A DNA stretch of 64,000 bases from Alteribacillus bidgolensis (GTDB lineage Bacteria > Bacillota > Bacilli > Bacillales > Marinococcaceae), in assembly GCF_002886255.1 (NCBI RefSeq), contig NZ_NJAU01000003.1, forward strand, positions 296,370-360,369, in the 5' to 3' direction. This document shows positions 33,861 to 42,629 of this stretch, piece by piece; the stretch's first letter is position 1, and each line of letters starts with the position of its first letter. The position numbers and the translations under genes were made by a program. The notes beneath the pieces are model-generated. The model did not search any database and was not told where the DNA came from. It saw only the letters and a program-made list of their open reading frames with translations.

Positions 33861-35275
33861 GTTTGTTCTTCCTTTTCATCTGGTATTATCGGAAACCGGA
33901 TGTCAAACCTGGTTCCTTTGCCTTCTTGGCTCGACATATCAATACTTCCACCCTGCCATTCTATGAGTTCCTTGGTGATCGCAAGGCCAAGCCCTGTACC
34001 GCCATATTTTCGGGCGCGCGATTTTTCCACGCGGTAAAATCGTTCAAAAATATAAGGCTGTTCTTCTGCCGGGATTCCTATCCCCGTATCTTCAATAGAA
34101 ATCAACACCCTTTCCTCGCTTTCCAATTTCAAGTCGACAGTTACAGTCCCTTTCTCCGTATAGCAAAGTGCATTCTCCAGCAGATTATAAAAGATTTGTT
34201 CCAAGCGCATTCCGTCACCGTACAGAAATGGCACATTATTTTCCAATGTTGAAATCATATCTATTCCCTTTTCTTCTGCACGTAATTGCATGCGCTCCAC
34301 CACATTTTCCAACACTTCTTTTATATCTATTGCTTCCATTTCCAGGTCCATTTTACCCTCTTCCATTTTAGCAAGATCAAACAAATCCTCAATAAGACGT
34401 TTTAGTCTCGTTGCTTCTTTATGCATAATCGTTAAGTACTGCTTTTTTTCTTCTTCACTTTGGTACAAGCCTTCTTTCACAATACGGGCATATCCCCCCA
34501 GATAGGTGATCGGTGTTCTTAGTTCGTGGGAAACATTCGCAAAAAATTCCCTTCGTGAATCCCGATATCTTTTCAAATCCACAGCTAAATCATTAATAGC
34601 TTGAGCGAGCGAGCCGGTTTCATCTCTTGTGGAGACATCGACGCGGGTTTCTAAATCTCCTTTTGCTATATGTCTGGTAGCCCTTTCCATATGAACGAGA
34701 GGGTCAGATAACTTCCGGGATAACACGAGTGTCAAGCCAAGAGCGAGAAAAAAAGCCCCTGCTCCGGAAAGAGTCAGCATCAGACGAATTTGCTGAATGG
34801 ACTGATCAATACTTTCCACCGATGATAATACAAACACCCCGCCCATAAAAGTGTCCTCTCCCTCAATCGCCTGGCCGGAAACAAGAAACCGTCCCCCCTC
34901 ATCCCCTGCTCTATATTCTGTTGTTATTGTTTCCCCTCTTGATAAAGCCATCTGATCTTCTTCAGAGATATAGGATCCTACGGTTATTCCGGGCACACTT
35001 GCATTCGCAATAACCTGTCCTTTTTCATTCGTGACATATAAAGGGATTTGAGAAAAATCCGCCATGGTGGACACCATCTGTACCATCATTCGATTATTAG
35101 AATGGGCAATCGCCGATGCATAACGAGAAGATAGTTTCTCCATTTCTTGTTTTTCTTCATCAACATAAAAACCATAGACCACTTGGTCGATAACAAACCC
35201 AAGAGGCAGTAGAATCGTGAGCAGCAAAAAAATGATCGATGCTCCCATTTTTATGGATATCCGATTCCATCTCAT
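33857..35275 (-). CDS. Sensor histidine kinase (second system)
   Basis: 472 residues with the same plan as the first kinase: TM1 (12-30), an extracytoplasmic domain of about 130 residues, TM2 (about 165-187), HAMP, HisKA (NVSHELRTPITYLGGYARIV, phospho-His near 250) and HATPase (NLLENALCYTEKG, DTGIGIP, GGTGLGLAIT). The sensing domain differs from system 1 while the catalytic parts are close, so the systems likely arose by duplication. Confidence 0.95.
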   Translation of the reverse strand: MRWNRISIKMGASIIFLLLTILLPLGFVIDQVVYGFYVDEEKQEMEKLSSRYASAIAHSNNRMMVQMVSTMADFSQIPLYVTNEKGQVIANASVPGITVGSYISEEDQMALSRGETITTEYRAGDEGGRFLVSGQAIEGEDTFMGGVFVLSSVESIDQSIQQIRLMLTLSGAGAFFLALGLTLVLSRKLSDPLVHMERATRHIAKGDLETRVDVSTRDETGSLAQAINDLAVDLKRYRDSRREFFANVSHELRTPITYLGGYARIVKEGLYQSEEEKKQYLTIMHKEATRLKRLIEDLFDLAKMEEGKMDLEMEAIDIKEVLENVVERMQLRAEEKGIDMISTLENNVPFLYGDGMRLEQIFYNLLENALCYTEKGTVTVDLKLESEERVLISIEDTGIGIPAEEQPYIFERFYRVEKSRARKYGGTGLGLAITKELIEWQGGSIDMSSQEGKGTRFDIRFPIIPDEKEEQT

Positions 35276-35979
35276 TTCCCTGATTCCTTCTCCTTGACTT
35301 TATAACCCACGCCCCAGACAGTCTCAATAGGATTAGAAACAGCGCCGGCTTTTCTTACTTTTTCCCGTACCTTTTTCACATGGGTATCAACTGTTCGTAA
35401 ATCACCGAAATAATCGTCTCCCCACACCTGATTCAAAAGAACTTCCCGAGCAAACACCCGACCTGGACGTTTCGCCAACACATATAACAGGTCAAACTCT
35501 TTTGGTGTAAGATCCACTACTTGGTCATGGACAAATACTTCACGCTTTTCCGGGTCAATCGTGATATCCTGAAAAGTAAGGATATCGGATGAGGTATGTT
35601 CAGAATAGTCAATAGAAACCCTTCTTAACAAGGCATTCACCCGGGCAACCAGTTCTTCGGATTCGAAGGGCTTGGTGAGATAATCATCTGCTCCCAAGTT
35701 TAACCCCTGGACTTTGTCTTTTGTCTCTGTACGGGCGGTTAACATGAGAATCGGAACCTGGTTCGTTTGGCGGATACGTGCGCATACTTCCCAACCGTCC
35801 ACTCCCGGCATCATGAGATCCAAAATCACCAAATCAAACGTTCGGGAAGCAAGCCTTGCTAACGCTTCCTCGCCATTTACCGCTTCGGTTACCTCAAACT
35901 CCTCCTGACTAAGGTACACACGAAGCAGGTTTCTCATGTTCCATTCGTCATCTACCACCAATATGCTGTATCGGCTCAT
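35272..35979 (-). CDS. OmpR-family response regulator (second system)
   Basis: 235 residues: receiver with DDE at 10-12 and phospho-acceptor D54 (LVILDLMMPG), then winged helix (TPKEFDLLYVLAKRPGRVFA, DLRTVDTHVKKVREKVRK). I prefer the ATG at 35977-35979, 6 nt after GAGGG, over one two codons upstream that abuts that site. Coupled to its kinase by ATGA. A good candidate to read the shared promoter motif of the island. Confidence 0.95.
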   Translation of the reverse strand: MSRYSILVVDDEWNMRNLLRVYLSQEEFEVTEAVNGEEALARLASRTFDLVILDLMMPGVDGWEVCARIRQTNQVPILMLTARTETKDKVQGLNLGADDYLTKPFESEELVARVNALLRRVSIDYSEHTSSDILTFQDITIDPEKREVFVHDQVVDLTPKEFDLLYVLAKRPGRVFAREVLLNQVWGDDYFGDLRTVDTHVKKVREKVRKAGAVSNPIETVWGVGYKVKEKESGK

Positions 35980-36104
35980 GTACATCCCTCATTTAGAACT
36001 CAACTTAATAAATGTTTGCTTTACTATATTACCAAAAACAATGAATTTGAATTAGAGAAGACTGTAAGAAATGGCTTCTTTTCCGGAGGAAGCATGCATG
36101 CCTT

Positions 36105-36716
36105 CTAACTTTTCATGATTTCTCCCTTTTGATTTATCGCTTCAATCCTAAGAAAAATATCATAAAAATGTTTCTCCACATCAATGATCTTTATTCCACT
36201 TTGTTCCATAAGCATCAGTGTATTGCGGTTTAAGTGGCAGCCATCGCACAGTTGTTTCCAGACGGGTGTCAGCCAATCCTGAAACCGTCCAAGGAGAGGC
36301 CGATCTACCCGTACATGCTCAAAAAACAGAAGGGGAGCATTTGGCTTACAGACACGCCGGATCTCTTGAAGAGCACGTACTGGATCGGGAATCGTACACA
36401 AAACCAGCGTTCCAACAGCAGCATCGAACGTATTGTCTTCAAATGGCAGGGATTCTCCCGAGGCCGCCACTAGCTCCACTGGTACTTTGGCTTTTTTCGT
36501 CTTGTTGGATGACAGTTCCCTCATCCCGGAGTCTGGCTCAACGGCGACCACCTTTGCTGCCTGTTGATAATAGCCAAAATTCACTCCTGTTCCCGATCCT
36601 ATTTCAAGAATAACTCCTCGTTGCTGGGAAACAAGACGGTTGCGAATTATACCAAGTCGCTTTTTCTCAAGCGGACTCATTAATGGATCATATAATTTCG
36701 AAAACCATGTACTCAT
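36105..36716 (-). CDS. SAM-dependent methyltransferase (TMT1/METTL7-like)
   Basis: 203 residues, class I Rossmann methyltransferase: motif I VILEIGSGTGVNFGYY, acidic EPD after strand 2, and VLCTIPDP. The C-terminal DWLTPVWKQLCDGCHLNRNT stretch resembles the METTL7/TMT1 group, whose human members methylate thiols. Such an activity on thiols, selenols or metalloids would suit this island, but that is inference. Nearly the same protein recurs at 53558-54151. Confidence 0.8.
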   Translation of the reverse strand: MSTWFSKLYDPLMSPLEKKRLGIIRNRLVSQQRGVILEIGSGTGVNFGYYQQAAKVVAVEPDSGMRELSSNKTKKAKVPVELVAASGESLPFEDNTFDAAVGTLVLCTIPDPVRALQEIRRVCKPNAPLLFFEHVRVDRPLLGRFQDWLTPVWKQLCDGCHLNRNTLMLMEQSGIKIIDVEKHFYDIFLRIEAINQKGEIMKS

Positions 36717-36770
36717 CCCTTTTCTTCCCTTTCAATCTTTCTAATATCTAACATTATCACTTATAAGGAA

Positions 36771-36795
36771 AGGAAGACCTCCATAGGGTCTTCCT
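36771..36795 (-). terminator. Hairpin after the Met-rich protein gene
   Basis: AGGAAGACC pairs with GGTCTTCCT (9 bp). It lies between the Met-rich gene and the methyltransferase. The T-run is weak. Confidence 0.55.
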
Positions 36796-36806
36796 CTCAC
36801 CTTTGT

Positions 36807-37082
36807 TTATTCCGTAGTCTCTTCTTCCCCTTGAGTATTCTTAAAGTTCGCGCAGGCATTCATCATCTCTTGTCCTTCGGGAGAATTCATAGCTTCCATC
36901 ATTTGATCCATGCCTTCTCCGTGCATCATGTTACTATTTCCCATGGCCTCTCCACTCATCATTCCGTTCATCATACCGCCATTTTCGTGTTCTTCATGAG
37001 CATCTCCGATATTGATGGGGCCTGCAACCAAAGCAGCTGCAATAGCAAACGATGGAATCATTAAAAGTTTTTTGTTTTTCAT
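36807..37082 (-). CDS. Secreted Met/His-rich putative metal-binding protein
   Basis: 91 residues. A Sec signal peptide (KLLMIPSFAIAAALVAGPIN) is followed by HEEHENGGMMNGMMSGEAMG and many further Met residues. Clusters of Met, His and acidic residues favour Cu(I)/Cu(II) binding outside the membrane. It follows the shared promoter motif at 37130. No named family recognised. Confidence 0.7.
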   Translation of the reverse strand: MKNKKLLMIPSFAIAAALVAGPINIGDAHEEHENGGMMNGMMSGEAMGNSNMMHGEGMDQMMEAMNSPEGQEMMNACANFKNTQGEEETTE

Positions 37083-37129
37083 AGAGACCTCCTCCTTCTT
37101 ATTATCTTACATTCTTAGCCTACCTATTA

Positions 37130-37151
37130 ATTTTGATAAAACTGTGATGAA
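37130..37151 (-). promoter_or_regulatory. Island promoter motif, site before the Met-rich gene
   Basis: Minus strand TTCATCACAG then TTTTATCAAAA, followed by A/T-rich -10-like sequence (TAAGAAT) near 37110. Confidence 0.55.
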
Positions 37152-37182
37152 ATAAAGAAATTTTTAAAACTCTACTGCTTCC

Positions 37183-37899
37183 TCAAATATTCCAAGGGAT
37201 ATATTGTGCCAAATAGCTGGAGATCATTTGAAAATACCCAAGGAACAGCATGACTCCCATTATAATCATAACCACTCCGCCAGCTTTCTGCATACGGGGC
37301 ATGAGCTTATGGAATCGTCTTAGTTTATGCAGGGACTTGGAGTAAAAAATAGCCACGAGCAAAAACGGTAAGCCCATTCCCATGGAATAAATAAAAAGCA
37401 TCCCCATCCCCGCGGCCATTGTTTCACTTTGTCCGGCTAACGCGAGAATTGAACCAAGGACTAAGCCTACGCATGGAGACCAGCCTGCGGCAAAAAGAAG
37501 GCCAAATAAAACAGAGCCGCCAAAACTGTTGGCTTTCTTTGATTTGGAGTGTACCCTTTTTTCGGTCATTAAACTTTGAATGGTTAACAAGCCGGTCATC
37601 TGCAGACCAAAGAGAACGATAATAATTCCTCCGAGTTGTGCCACCAGGTTGTTGTATTGGCTGAACAACTGGCCGACAAACGTGGAAGAAGCACCGAGCA
37701 GCATAAAAATGATGGTGATTCCCAATATAAAACCGAGGCTTCTTAGAATAATAAGACGCTGATCAGCTTGAATGGCATCATCTGCTACCGAAGTACCGGT
37801 CAATTGTGCTAAATAAGCCGGAACGAGCGGAAAAACACATGGGGATAAAAAGGAAAGAATCCCTGCCCCTAATGCCAGCCAAATCGTTATGTCATTCAT
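37183..37899 (-). CDS. ccdA: CcdA-type membrane thiol-disulfide transporter
   Basis: 238 residues with about six TM helices and both redox cysteines of the CcdA/DsbD core (FLSPCVFPLVPAYLAQLTG; GWSPCVGLVLGSILALAGQ). It carries electrons from cytosolic thioredoxin to extracytoplasmic thiol proteins such as the ResA-like protein next to it. The ATG at 37897-37899 is preceded by GGAGG. An almost identical but broken copy lies at 54249-54966. Confidence 0.92.
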   Translation of the reverse strand: MNDITIWLALGAGILSFLSPCVFPLVPAYLAQLTGTSVADDAIQADQRLIILRSLGFILGITIIFMLLGASSTFVGQLFSQYNNLVAQLGGIIIVLFGLQMTGLLTIQSLMTEKRVHSKSKKANSFGGSVLFGLLFAAGWSPCVGLVLGSILALAGQSETMAAGMGMLFIYSMGMGLPFLLVAIFYSKSLHKLRRFHKLMPRMQKAGGVVMIIMGVMLFLGYFQMISSYLAQYIPWNI

Positions 37900-37931
37900 G
37901 ATCAATTCCTCCAAAAATGCATACCACCTTC

Positions 37932-38462
37932 TTAGGAAGGCTTGATCCGTTCCATATACTCTTGAATATCTTCTTCCGTCATACCGCCTGTCAGGATATC
38001 GATGACTTCTCCCTCTTTATTAATCAAAAAAGTGGAGGGTAAAGGGCCGACACCGTACCGGTCAAGGACTGCTTTCTGTTCATCCATCAGAATCGGAAAG
38101 GATAAACTGTGTCGATCAACAAAGCGCTTTACCACCAGATCAGATTCCCCGACGTTGACAGCTAGCACTTCTACCCCTTTTTCTTTATAATCCGCATACT
38201 GATTTTCAATATAGGGAAATTCTTTTTCACAGGGTGGACAGTAGGTTCCCCAAAAATTCAAAAAGACACCCTGCCCACGGTAATCTTCTAATTCTACTGT
38301 TCCTCCTTCCAGGGTCCGCAGTTTAAAATTCGGAGCTGTTTCGCCTTCTTTTACCAAAGTGTCTTCCCCGGTAAAATTGGAATAGAACACGTAACCGATG
38401 AGCACGGCAATCACTCCTAAAATACTCGAACGGATGTACAGACGGCGGCGATTTTTATTCAT
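37932..38462 (-). CDS. ResA/TlpA-like membrane-anchored thioredoxin
   Basis: 176 residues: N-terminal TM anchor (LYIRSSILGVIAVLIGYVFY), then a TlpA fold with VFLNFWGTYCPPCEKEFPYI (active-site CPPC near residue 76) and the cis-Pro region GPLPSTFLINKEG. It acts outside the membrane and is probably reduced by the adjacent CcdA. In contrast to the predicted selenoproteins, both Cys codons are normal here. Broken paralog at 54989-55503. Confidence 0.9.
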   Translation of the reverse strand: MNKNRRRLYIRSSILGVIAVLIGYVFYSNFTGEDTLVKEGETAPNFKLRTLEGGTVELEDYRGQGVFLNFWGTYCPPCEKEFPYIENQYADYKEKGVEVLAVNVGESDLVVKRFVDRHSLSFPILMDEQKAVLDRYGVGPLPSTFLINKEGEVIDILTGGMTEEDIQEYMERIKPS

Positions 38463-38504
38463 GATCGTCTTCCCTCCTTCCCTCTTTGTGGGGCATCCTT
38501 ATAC

Positions 38505-38717
38505 CTATTCTTTTTTTAAGAACTCTTTTCTTCGTTGGTATTCTTCTTCATCAATCTCCCCCGAAGCAAAACGTTCTCGAAGGAGTTCGAGGGAGGAATC
38601 TTTTCTCTTTTCAAACGGTTTGATCACCAGACTCAACAGTCCGTAAATAAGAAGTCCCACCAGCACAATAGCAAGTAGATTGGATATCATCATCCCGCCA
38701 TTCATCATCGACATCAT
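38505..38717 (-). CDS. SHOCT-domain small membrane protein
   Basis: 70 residues: Met-rich N-terminus (MMSMMNGGMMIS), a TM helix and a SHOCT end (ELLRERFASGEIDEEEYQRR). Paralog of 33293-33499. It lies between the F510_1955 gene and resA-ccdA and is probably in the same transcript. Confidence 0.8.
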   Translation of the reverse strand: MMSMMNGGMMISNLLAIVLVGLLIYGLLSLVIKPFEKRKDSSLELLRERFASGEIDEEEYQRRKEFLKKE

Positions 38718-38738
38718 TTACTGGTCTCCTCCCTTCTT

Positions 38739-39686
38739 TTATAGAGTGCTTTCTCCTTTTTCCGCTAACAGGTTCCATGTTTCTCCGCTATTTTCGGTAT
38801 AATAAATGTCTTTTTGCTCGGTCACAAACACGACCGTATTTTCCTCAGCAGGATTCTGAGCAATATACAAAATAGAATTATCTGTTTCTAGCTCTGGAAG
38901 CTGCCATTCATCGATATTTCTCGTCTCTGGATCTATCTGTAGCAATTGCACGCTCTCCCCCGTTCCGGCTGCAAATAGGCTTCCGTCATGACCAAACAAA
39001 ACATCTGTAATTCTTGTATCCACTCCCAGCGGTTCAAACATATCGCCAAAATCCTCAGACAAGTAGACATCACTTTTCGTGCCAATGGCGAGGACTTTTT
39101 CCTTTGTTGGATGGGCGGCGAGACTGGTCATTTCTTCTTGGATTCCCTGTAGGGCGGAACGCTCCCATGTTTCGGTTTCATCGGTGCTGTAATAAAGACC
39201 AGGGGCCTCCATTCTAGAGTTGGGTTCGGGGTTAAACACAAAAATGGTATGGGTGTTGTATCCCACATCCATATGATGAAAATCAATTTCTTCGTACAGG
39301 TCTAATATTTCTAGGGATTTCCCATTATCCGTGCTTTTTATAATACCAAAAGGATTGCCATAATCTGAGCTTGCCGATGGGTGTCCACTGCTGTAAAACC
39401 CATCATCGACCATAGAAAATCCCATATAGTCATGTCTTTCTCCTTCCGCCATTTTCCATTCACCGTCTTCCAACACTCGAAGTCCGTCATGAGCGGGAAC
39501 GTAAGCCTGTTCACCATCCTCAGTAAAACCTATCCCATGCATATGAGGGAATTCAATATCCTCACTATCAATGCTGTCGGCATTGCTATTACATCCGCTC
39601 AAAAGAAAAATAGAAGCGGCAAAGATGAACAAAGGCCATTTATAATGTTTCAATGTATTTTTTTTAGGAGAATGAAATTTTTTCAT
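38739..39686 (-). CDS. F510_1955-family BNR-repeat lipoprotein
   Basis: 315 residues: lipobox LLSGC (around 31-35), then a beta-propeller-like chain with Asp-box/BNR-like repeats (IIKSTDNGKS, YYSTDETETWE, YYTENSGETWN) and conserved EFPHMHGIGFTEDGEQAYVP. It resembles proteins annotated as F510_1955-family glycosylhydrolases; no catalytic residues can be assigned with confidence. The conserved HMHG and repeated His/Met hint at a metal-related surface role. Intact paralog of 25219-26195. Confidence 0.8.
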   Translation of the reverse strand: MKKFHSPKKNTLKHYKWPLFIFAASIFLLSGCNSNADSIDSEDIEFPHMHGIGFTEDGEQAYVPAHDGLRVLEDGEWKMAEGERHDYMGFSMVDDGFYSSGHPSASSDYGNPFGIIKSTDNGKSLEILDLYEEIDFHHMDVGYNTHTIFVFNPEPNSRMEAPGLYYSTDETETWERSALQGIQEEMTSLAAHPTKEKVLAIGTKSDVYLSEDFGDMFEPLGVDTRITDVLFGHDGSLFAAGTGESVQLLQIDPETRNIDEWQLPELETDNSILYIAQNPAEENTVVFVTEQKDIYYTENSGETWNLLAEKGESTL

Positions 39687-39831
39687 GGTATATCCTCTCT
39701 TTCTTCCTATTAAAATGGAAGGCTGTCATGCCAATCTTTTTTCATTTATTGAAAATGAAAGTCTGTTCGTCATGGAACATTTATAAGGAAGGGAATATTG
39801 CTAGTTAATATTGAAAAAACATGGATAACTG

Positions 39832-40749
39832 TTATCTATTACAAGAAGAACATTTATTACTCGTTTGTTTTTCCATCCCTTTTAAGCGTTGACCGATGTA
39901 GATGACACTAGCTGCCATTAACGATAATGTTGCCATTTGTACCAAATTGACTAGCCAGCCAGATTCATTTGTCAACAATCGAGATAGTGGATCTGCGGTA
40001 GCAGACCCAAATAACACAAGAAGCAAAGGATAGATAGCCGGCAAACTGCAGCTCACAAAGCAAGTTGCCGTCACAGCAACACTAGAACCCATCGTGCTCC
40101 CCATCGTCTTCATATCCCATTTCTTCTTCAGCCGCCATTGGTAGATAACAAAACCAAGCGCTACTCCAACTAATCCAACGAAAGACGCAAACAGAAACAA
40201 TCCGGCAACAGAAATATTCCCAAACAAATGAAGGGGTGGCCACCAAAACTCAATACTTGGCCAGATCGACAAAGGTCCGTAGGTTTGGGAGACTTTTATG
40301 TACCCTTGTTCCAATACTTTAGAAGTATTAGGGTCAGCAATCGTAAGCATCCCTGACGCAAAGAGGTAAAATGCTCCATAGACGAGGGTGGTGCTTCCCA
40401 CCACGATTCGGTACCACGGAAAGGTTAATAAATAGTGGATATAGATCCCTATGTGTAAATAAACAATCCGCCATAAAGCCACCAGCGTCAAAGGGAAAAC
40501 CAAGTAACCAGCATAAAAAGGAAGAGAAGCGATATTCACCACGCTGCCGCTGGAGTATAGGGATTCCTGAATCCAAATAATAAAGAGCCATACCAGGAAA
40601 AGGCCGATGATTGTAATCGAACGCATGACAGTTCTTCCCTGTTTATGACGTACACCAACATAAAGAAAGGTTCCCCAAATGCTCCCTAAAAGTAGTAAAG
40701 AACCAATGATAACAACATTCCTTACCCAATCTACAATCTCTGTCTCCAT
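39832..40749 (-). CDS. Polytopic membrane protein, Cys-rich, unknown
   Basis: 305 residues with about eight hydrophobic segments. Notable are ATCFVSCSLPAIYPLLLVLF, a CxxxC inside a membrane segment followed by a proline-rich stretch, and a C-terminal CSSCNR cysteine pair. These suggest metal or electron transfer across the membrane. It heads toward 39832 as third gene of the 41314 operon (two small coiled-coil membrane proteins precede it). I do not recognise a family. Confidence 0.65.
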   Translation of the reverse strand: METEIVDWVRNVVIIGSLLLLGSIWGTFLYVGVRHKQGRTVMRSITIIGLFLVWLFIIWIQESLYSSGSVVNIASLPFYAGYLVFPLTLVALWRIVYLHIGIYIHYLLTFPWYRIVVGSTTLVYGAFYLFASGMLTIADPNTSKVLEQGYIKVSQTYGPLSIWPSIEFWWPPLHLFGNISVAGLFLFASFVGLVGVALGFVIYQWRLKKKWDMKTMGSTMGSSVAVTATCFVSCSLPAIYPLLLVLFGSATADPLSRLLTNESGWLVNLVQMATLSLMAASVIYIGQRLKGMEKQTSNKCSSCNR

Positions 40750-40756
40750 TCTTATT

Positions 40757-41020
40757 TCATCTTCCTACAGAGTTTCTATTTTGTTTAGGACTCGGTGAAG
40801 CAGCTTTCTTCATTTCCTGAACGGATTGTGAGAGCTTTTGATTTTCCTCGATTAATTGATTCATTCTATGCTGGGCTTTCTTCCATTCCCGTGAGGTATC
40901 TGCCGGTTGACCCTTGTCAGCTTTGTTTTTCTTTTCCTTTCGGGCCATCCATATTCCCTTTCCACAAAAGAACAGACACACGACTTTAAAAGCGATTAAC
41001 GCTATTAAGATAGCATCCAT
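40757..41020 (-). CDS. Single-TM coiled-coil small protein
   Basis: 87 residues: N-terminal TM (LIALIAFKVVCLFFCGKGIW) with two Cys, then a charged coiled coil (KAQHRMNQLIEENQKLSQSV). Similar in plan to 41039-41314 and 47401-47607. Probably a membrane scaffold; no known function. Confidence 0.6.
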   Translation of the reverse strand: MDAILIALIAFKVVCLFFCGKGIWMARKEKKNKADKGQPADTSREWKKAQHRMNQLIEENQKLSQSVQEMKKAASPSPKQNRNSVGR

Positions 41021-41038
41021 GATATATCCTCTTTTCCT

Positions 41039-41314
41039 CTAGAATCGTTGTTTCCTTTTTAAACTTTCTAATTCATTCATAAGGGTGTGGTTTTCCTTTT
41101 CTATTTCATCCATTTGAGCACGGATCTTCTCCCAGTCTTCAGACAACATCTGATTTGATGACAAGTTTCCTGCTTTCCTTTTAGTATGGCAAGATTCTTT
41201 TTTCCTTCCCAACATACTGCAAGTACTTTTATATGTTCCTGATTTGTTCAATCCCCGAAAGCAAGGAATCATCAAAAGCAACAACACCCCAATCAGTAGA
41301 TAGGTAGATACCAT
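41039..41314 (-). CDS. Single-TM coiled-coil small protein with Cys residues
   Basis: 91 residues: TM (TYLLIGVLLLLMIPCFRGLN), a middle with CSMLGRKKESCH, and a coiled-coil end (KIRAQMDEIEKENHTLMNEL). First gene of a three-gene operon preceded by the shared promoter motif at 41382-41402. A metal-binding role for the Cys/His cluster is possible. Confidence 0.6.
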   Translation of the reverse strand: MVSTYLLIGVLLLLMIPCFRGLNKSGTYKSTCSMLGRKKESCHTKRKAGNLSSNQMLSEDWEKIRAQMDEIEKENHTLMNELESLKRKQRF

Positions 41315-41381
41315 TATATAAAAACCTCCCTTTTCCCTATTGGACAGCTATTACTAATCTGTTATCACCAATATAGTAAAA

Positions 41382-41402
41382 GAATGTGTTAAAACTATGA
41401 AT
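41382..41402 (-). promoter_or_regulatory. Island promoter motif, site before the 41314 operon
   Basis: Minus strand ATTCATAG, TTTTAACACATTC, then TTTTACTATATTGG with a -10 at about 41367-41373. Confidence 0.6.
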
Positions 41403-41639
41403 AAAATAAATAAATTCTATGGTTTCATTAGGTATGGGGAAAAACCAGGGAGGTAGAGGATCATCTAGAGTCTTTTTTCATATAACCATCTTTGCCAAGA
41501 AAGAATCATGCATAACGTTTGCCCGGTTATGAATATGTAACAAGGTTTTCATTGCCTTTCAGTCTCTGAGTGTCAAAAGGGGGGAGGATGACTTTTTTGT
41601 TCTGCTCTAGTTCAGGGTAAATCTATAAATAAAACTCTT

Positions 41640-42521
41640 CTATTTAGGTTTTATTTCATAGCTTTTAGTCGGAATATCACTAATAGTTAGTTCTCCATCC
41701 TGTTGTTTTTCTTTTGAAACCCACTGTTTAAAAACATAACCCATGGCAAAACCAAAAATGATTTCCTGGCAAATCTTCATCACAATACCTGCTAGCTGTT
41801 GATCTCGATAATCACTGAGAAAAGATAGTGCTACGTCTCCTCCGTGCATCATCATGTTTGGGTTTGTATATGTTTCATACATAGGACTGCCTGCAAATAT
41901 CATTAAGGCACAAGCAGGAGTAATGAGAATACCGTTTAAAAAGATATAACCAATACGTCGTAAATCGGATAAATAAAAATCTTCTATAGGTGCTGGATCC
42001 AGGATATGCCACCACATAAGCCAAGCTCCAGCAAACAAAACGGCCTGGTAAAAGTTAGGTAGTACTGATGCCTGCATCATAAAATCAAATACCAAAGGGA
42101 GATGGTAAATGGAAAATAGAGTATTAAATCCAATTAAACCCATAATAGGACTCATTAAAATACGATACGATCTCAAAGATTTTCGTTTCCATTTATGAAG
42201 TACAGAATATAATAACCATTTTGGTATAGCCAAGATAAGTAGCGGGATAGCCACATAGTAAACCAGTACCATTTGAGTCATGTGCAAAGTAAAAATGGAG
42301 TGTCCAGCGGTATAAAGAGGACTTCCTAATCCTAGGTATAACGATATAAGAGCTAGTCCAAAATATATTTTTTGATGCAAAGGGACGTCTTCTGCCCCAA
42401 TAAATTTATGGCGCCATTTAACAGTGATCCAGTAAAAAAAGAAAGCAATTCCTAATAGAACAACAATTATTTCAGGTGTCCACAATGTCCAAAACGAAAA
42501 TGAATCAAAAAGTCTTTCCAT
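41640..42521 (-). CDS. ctaG: CtaG-type cytochrome c oxidase assembly protein
   Basis: 293 residues with seven or more TM helices, of the caa3 CtaG family (HMTQMVLVYYVAIPLLILAI, WWHILDPAPIEDFYLSDLRR, CALMIFAGSPMYETY, MMMHGGDVALS). In Bacillus CtaG supports copper insertion into caa3 oxidase. Here it lies beside a redoxin and RnfD-like protein, so a copper-delivery or respiratory redox role is plausible. No oxidase subunit is in the window. Confidence 0.85.
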   Translation of the reverse strand: MERLFDSFSFWTLWTPEIIVVLLGIAFFFYWITVKWRHKFIGAEDVPLHQKIYFGLALISLYLGLGSPLYTAGHSIFTLHMTQMVLVYYVAIPLLILAIPKWLLYSVLHKWKRKSLRSYRILMSPIMGLIGFNTLFSIYHLPLVFDFMMQASVLPNFYQAVLFAGAWLMWWHILDPAPIEDFYLSDLRRIGYIFLNGILITPACALMIFAGSPMYETYTNPNMMMHGGDVALSFLSDYRDQQLAGIVMKICQEIIFGFAMGYVFKQWVSKEKQQDGELTISDIPTKSYEIKPK

Positions 42522-42629
42522 CCCTTCTCCTTTCTTCCGTATTTATCCATGAAAAATTTTATAGAAAGTGTTATATCTTATTGAACCTATACTAAAAAGA
42601 GGGCTATAGCTGATAAGCATGGTTAGATC

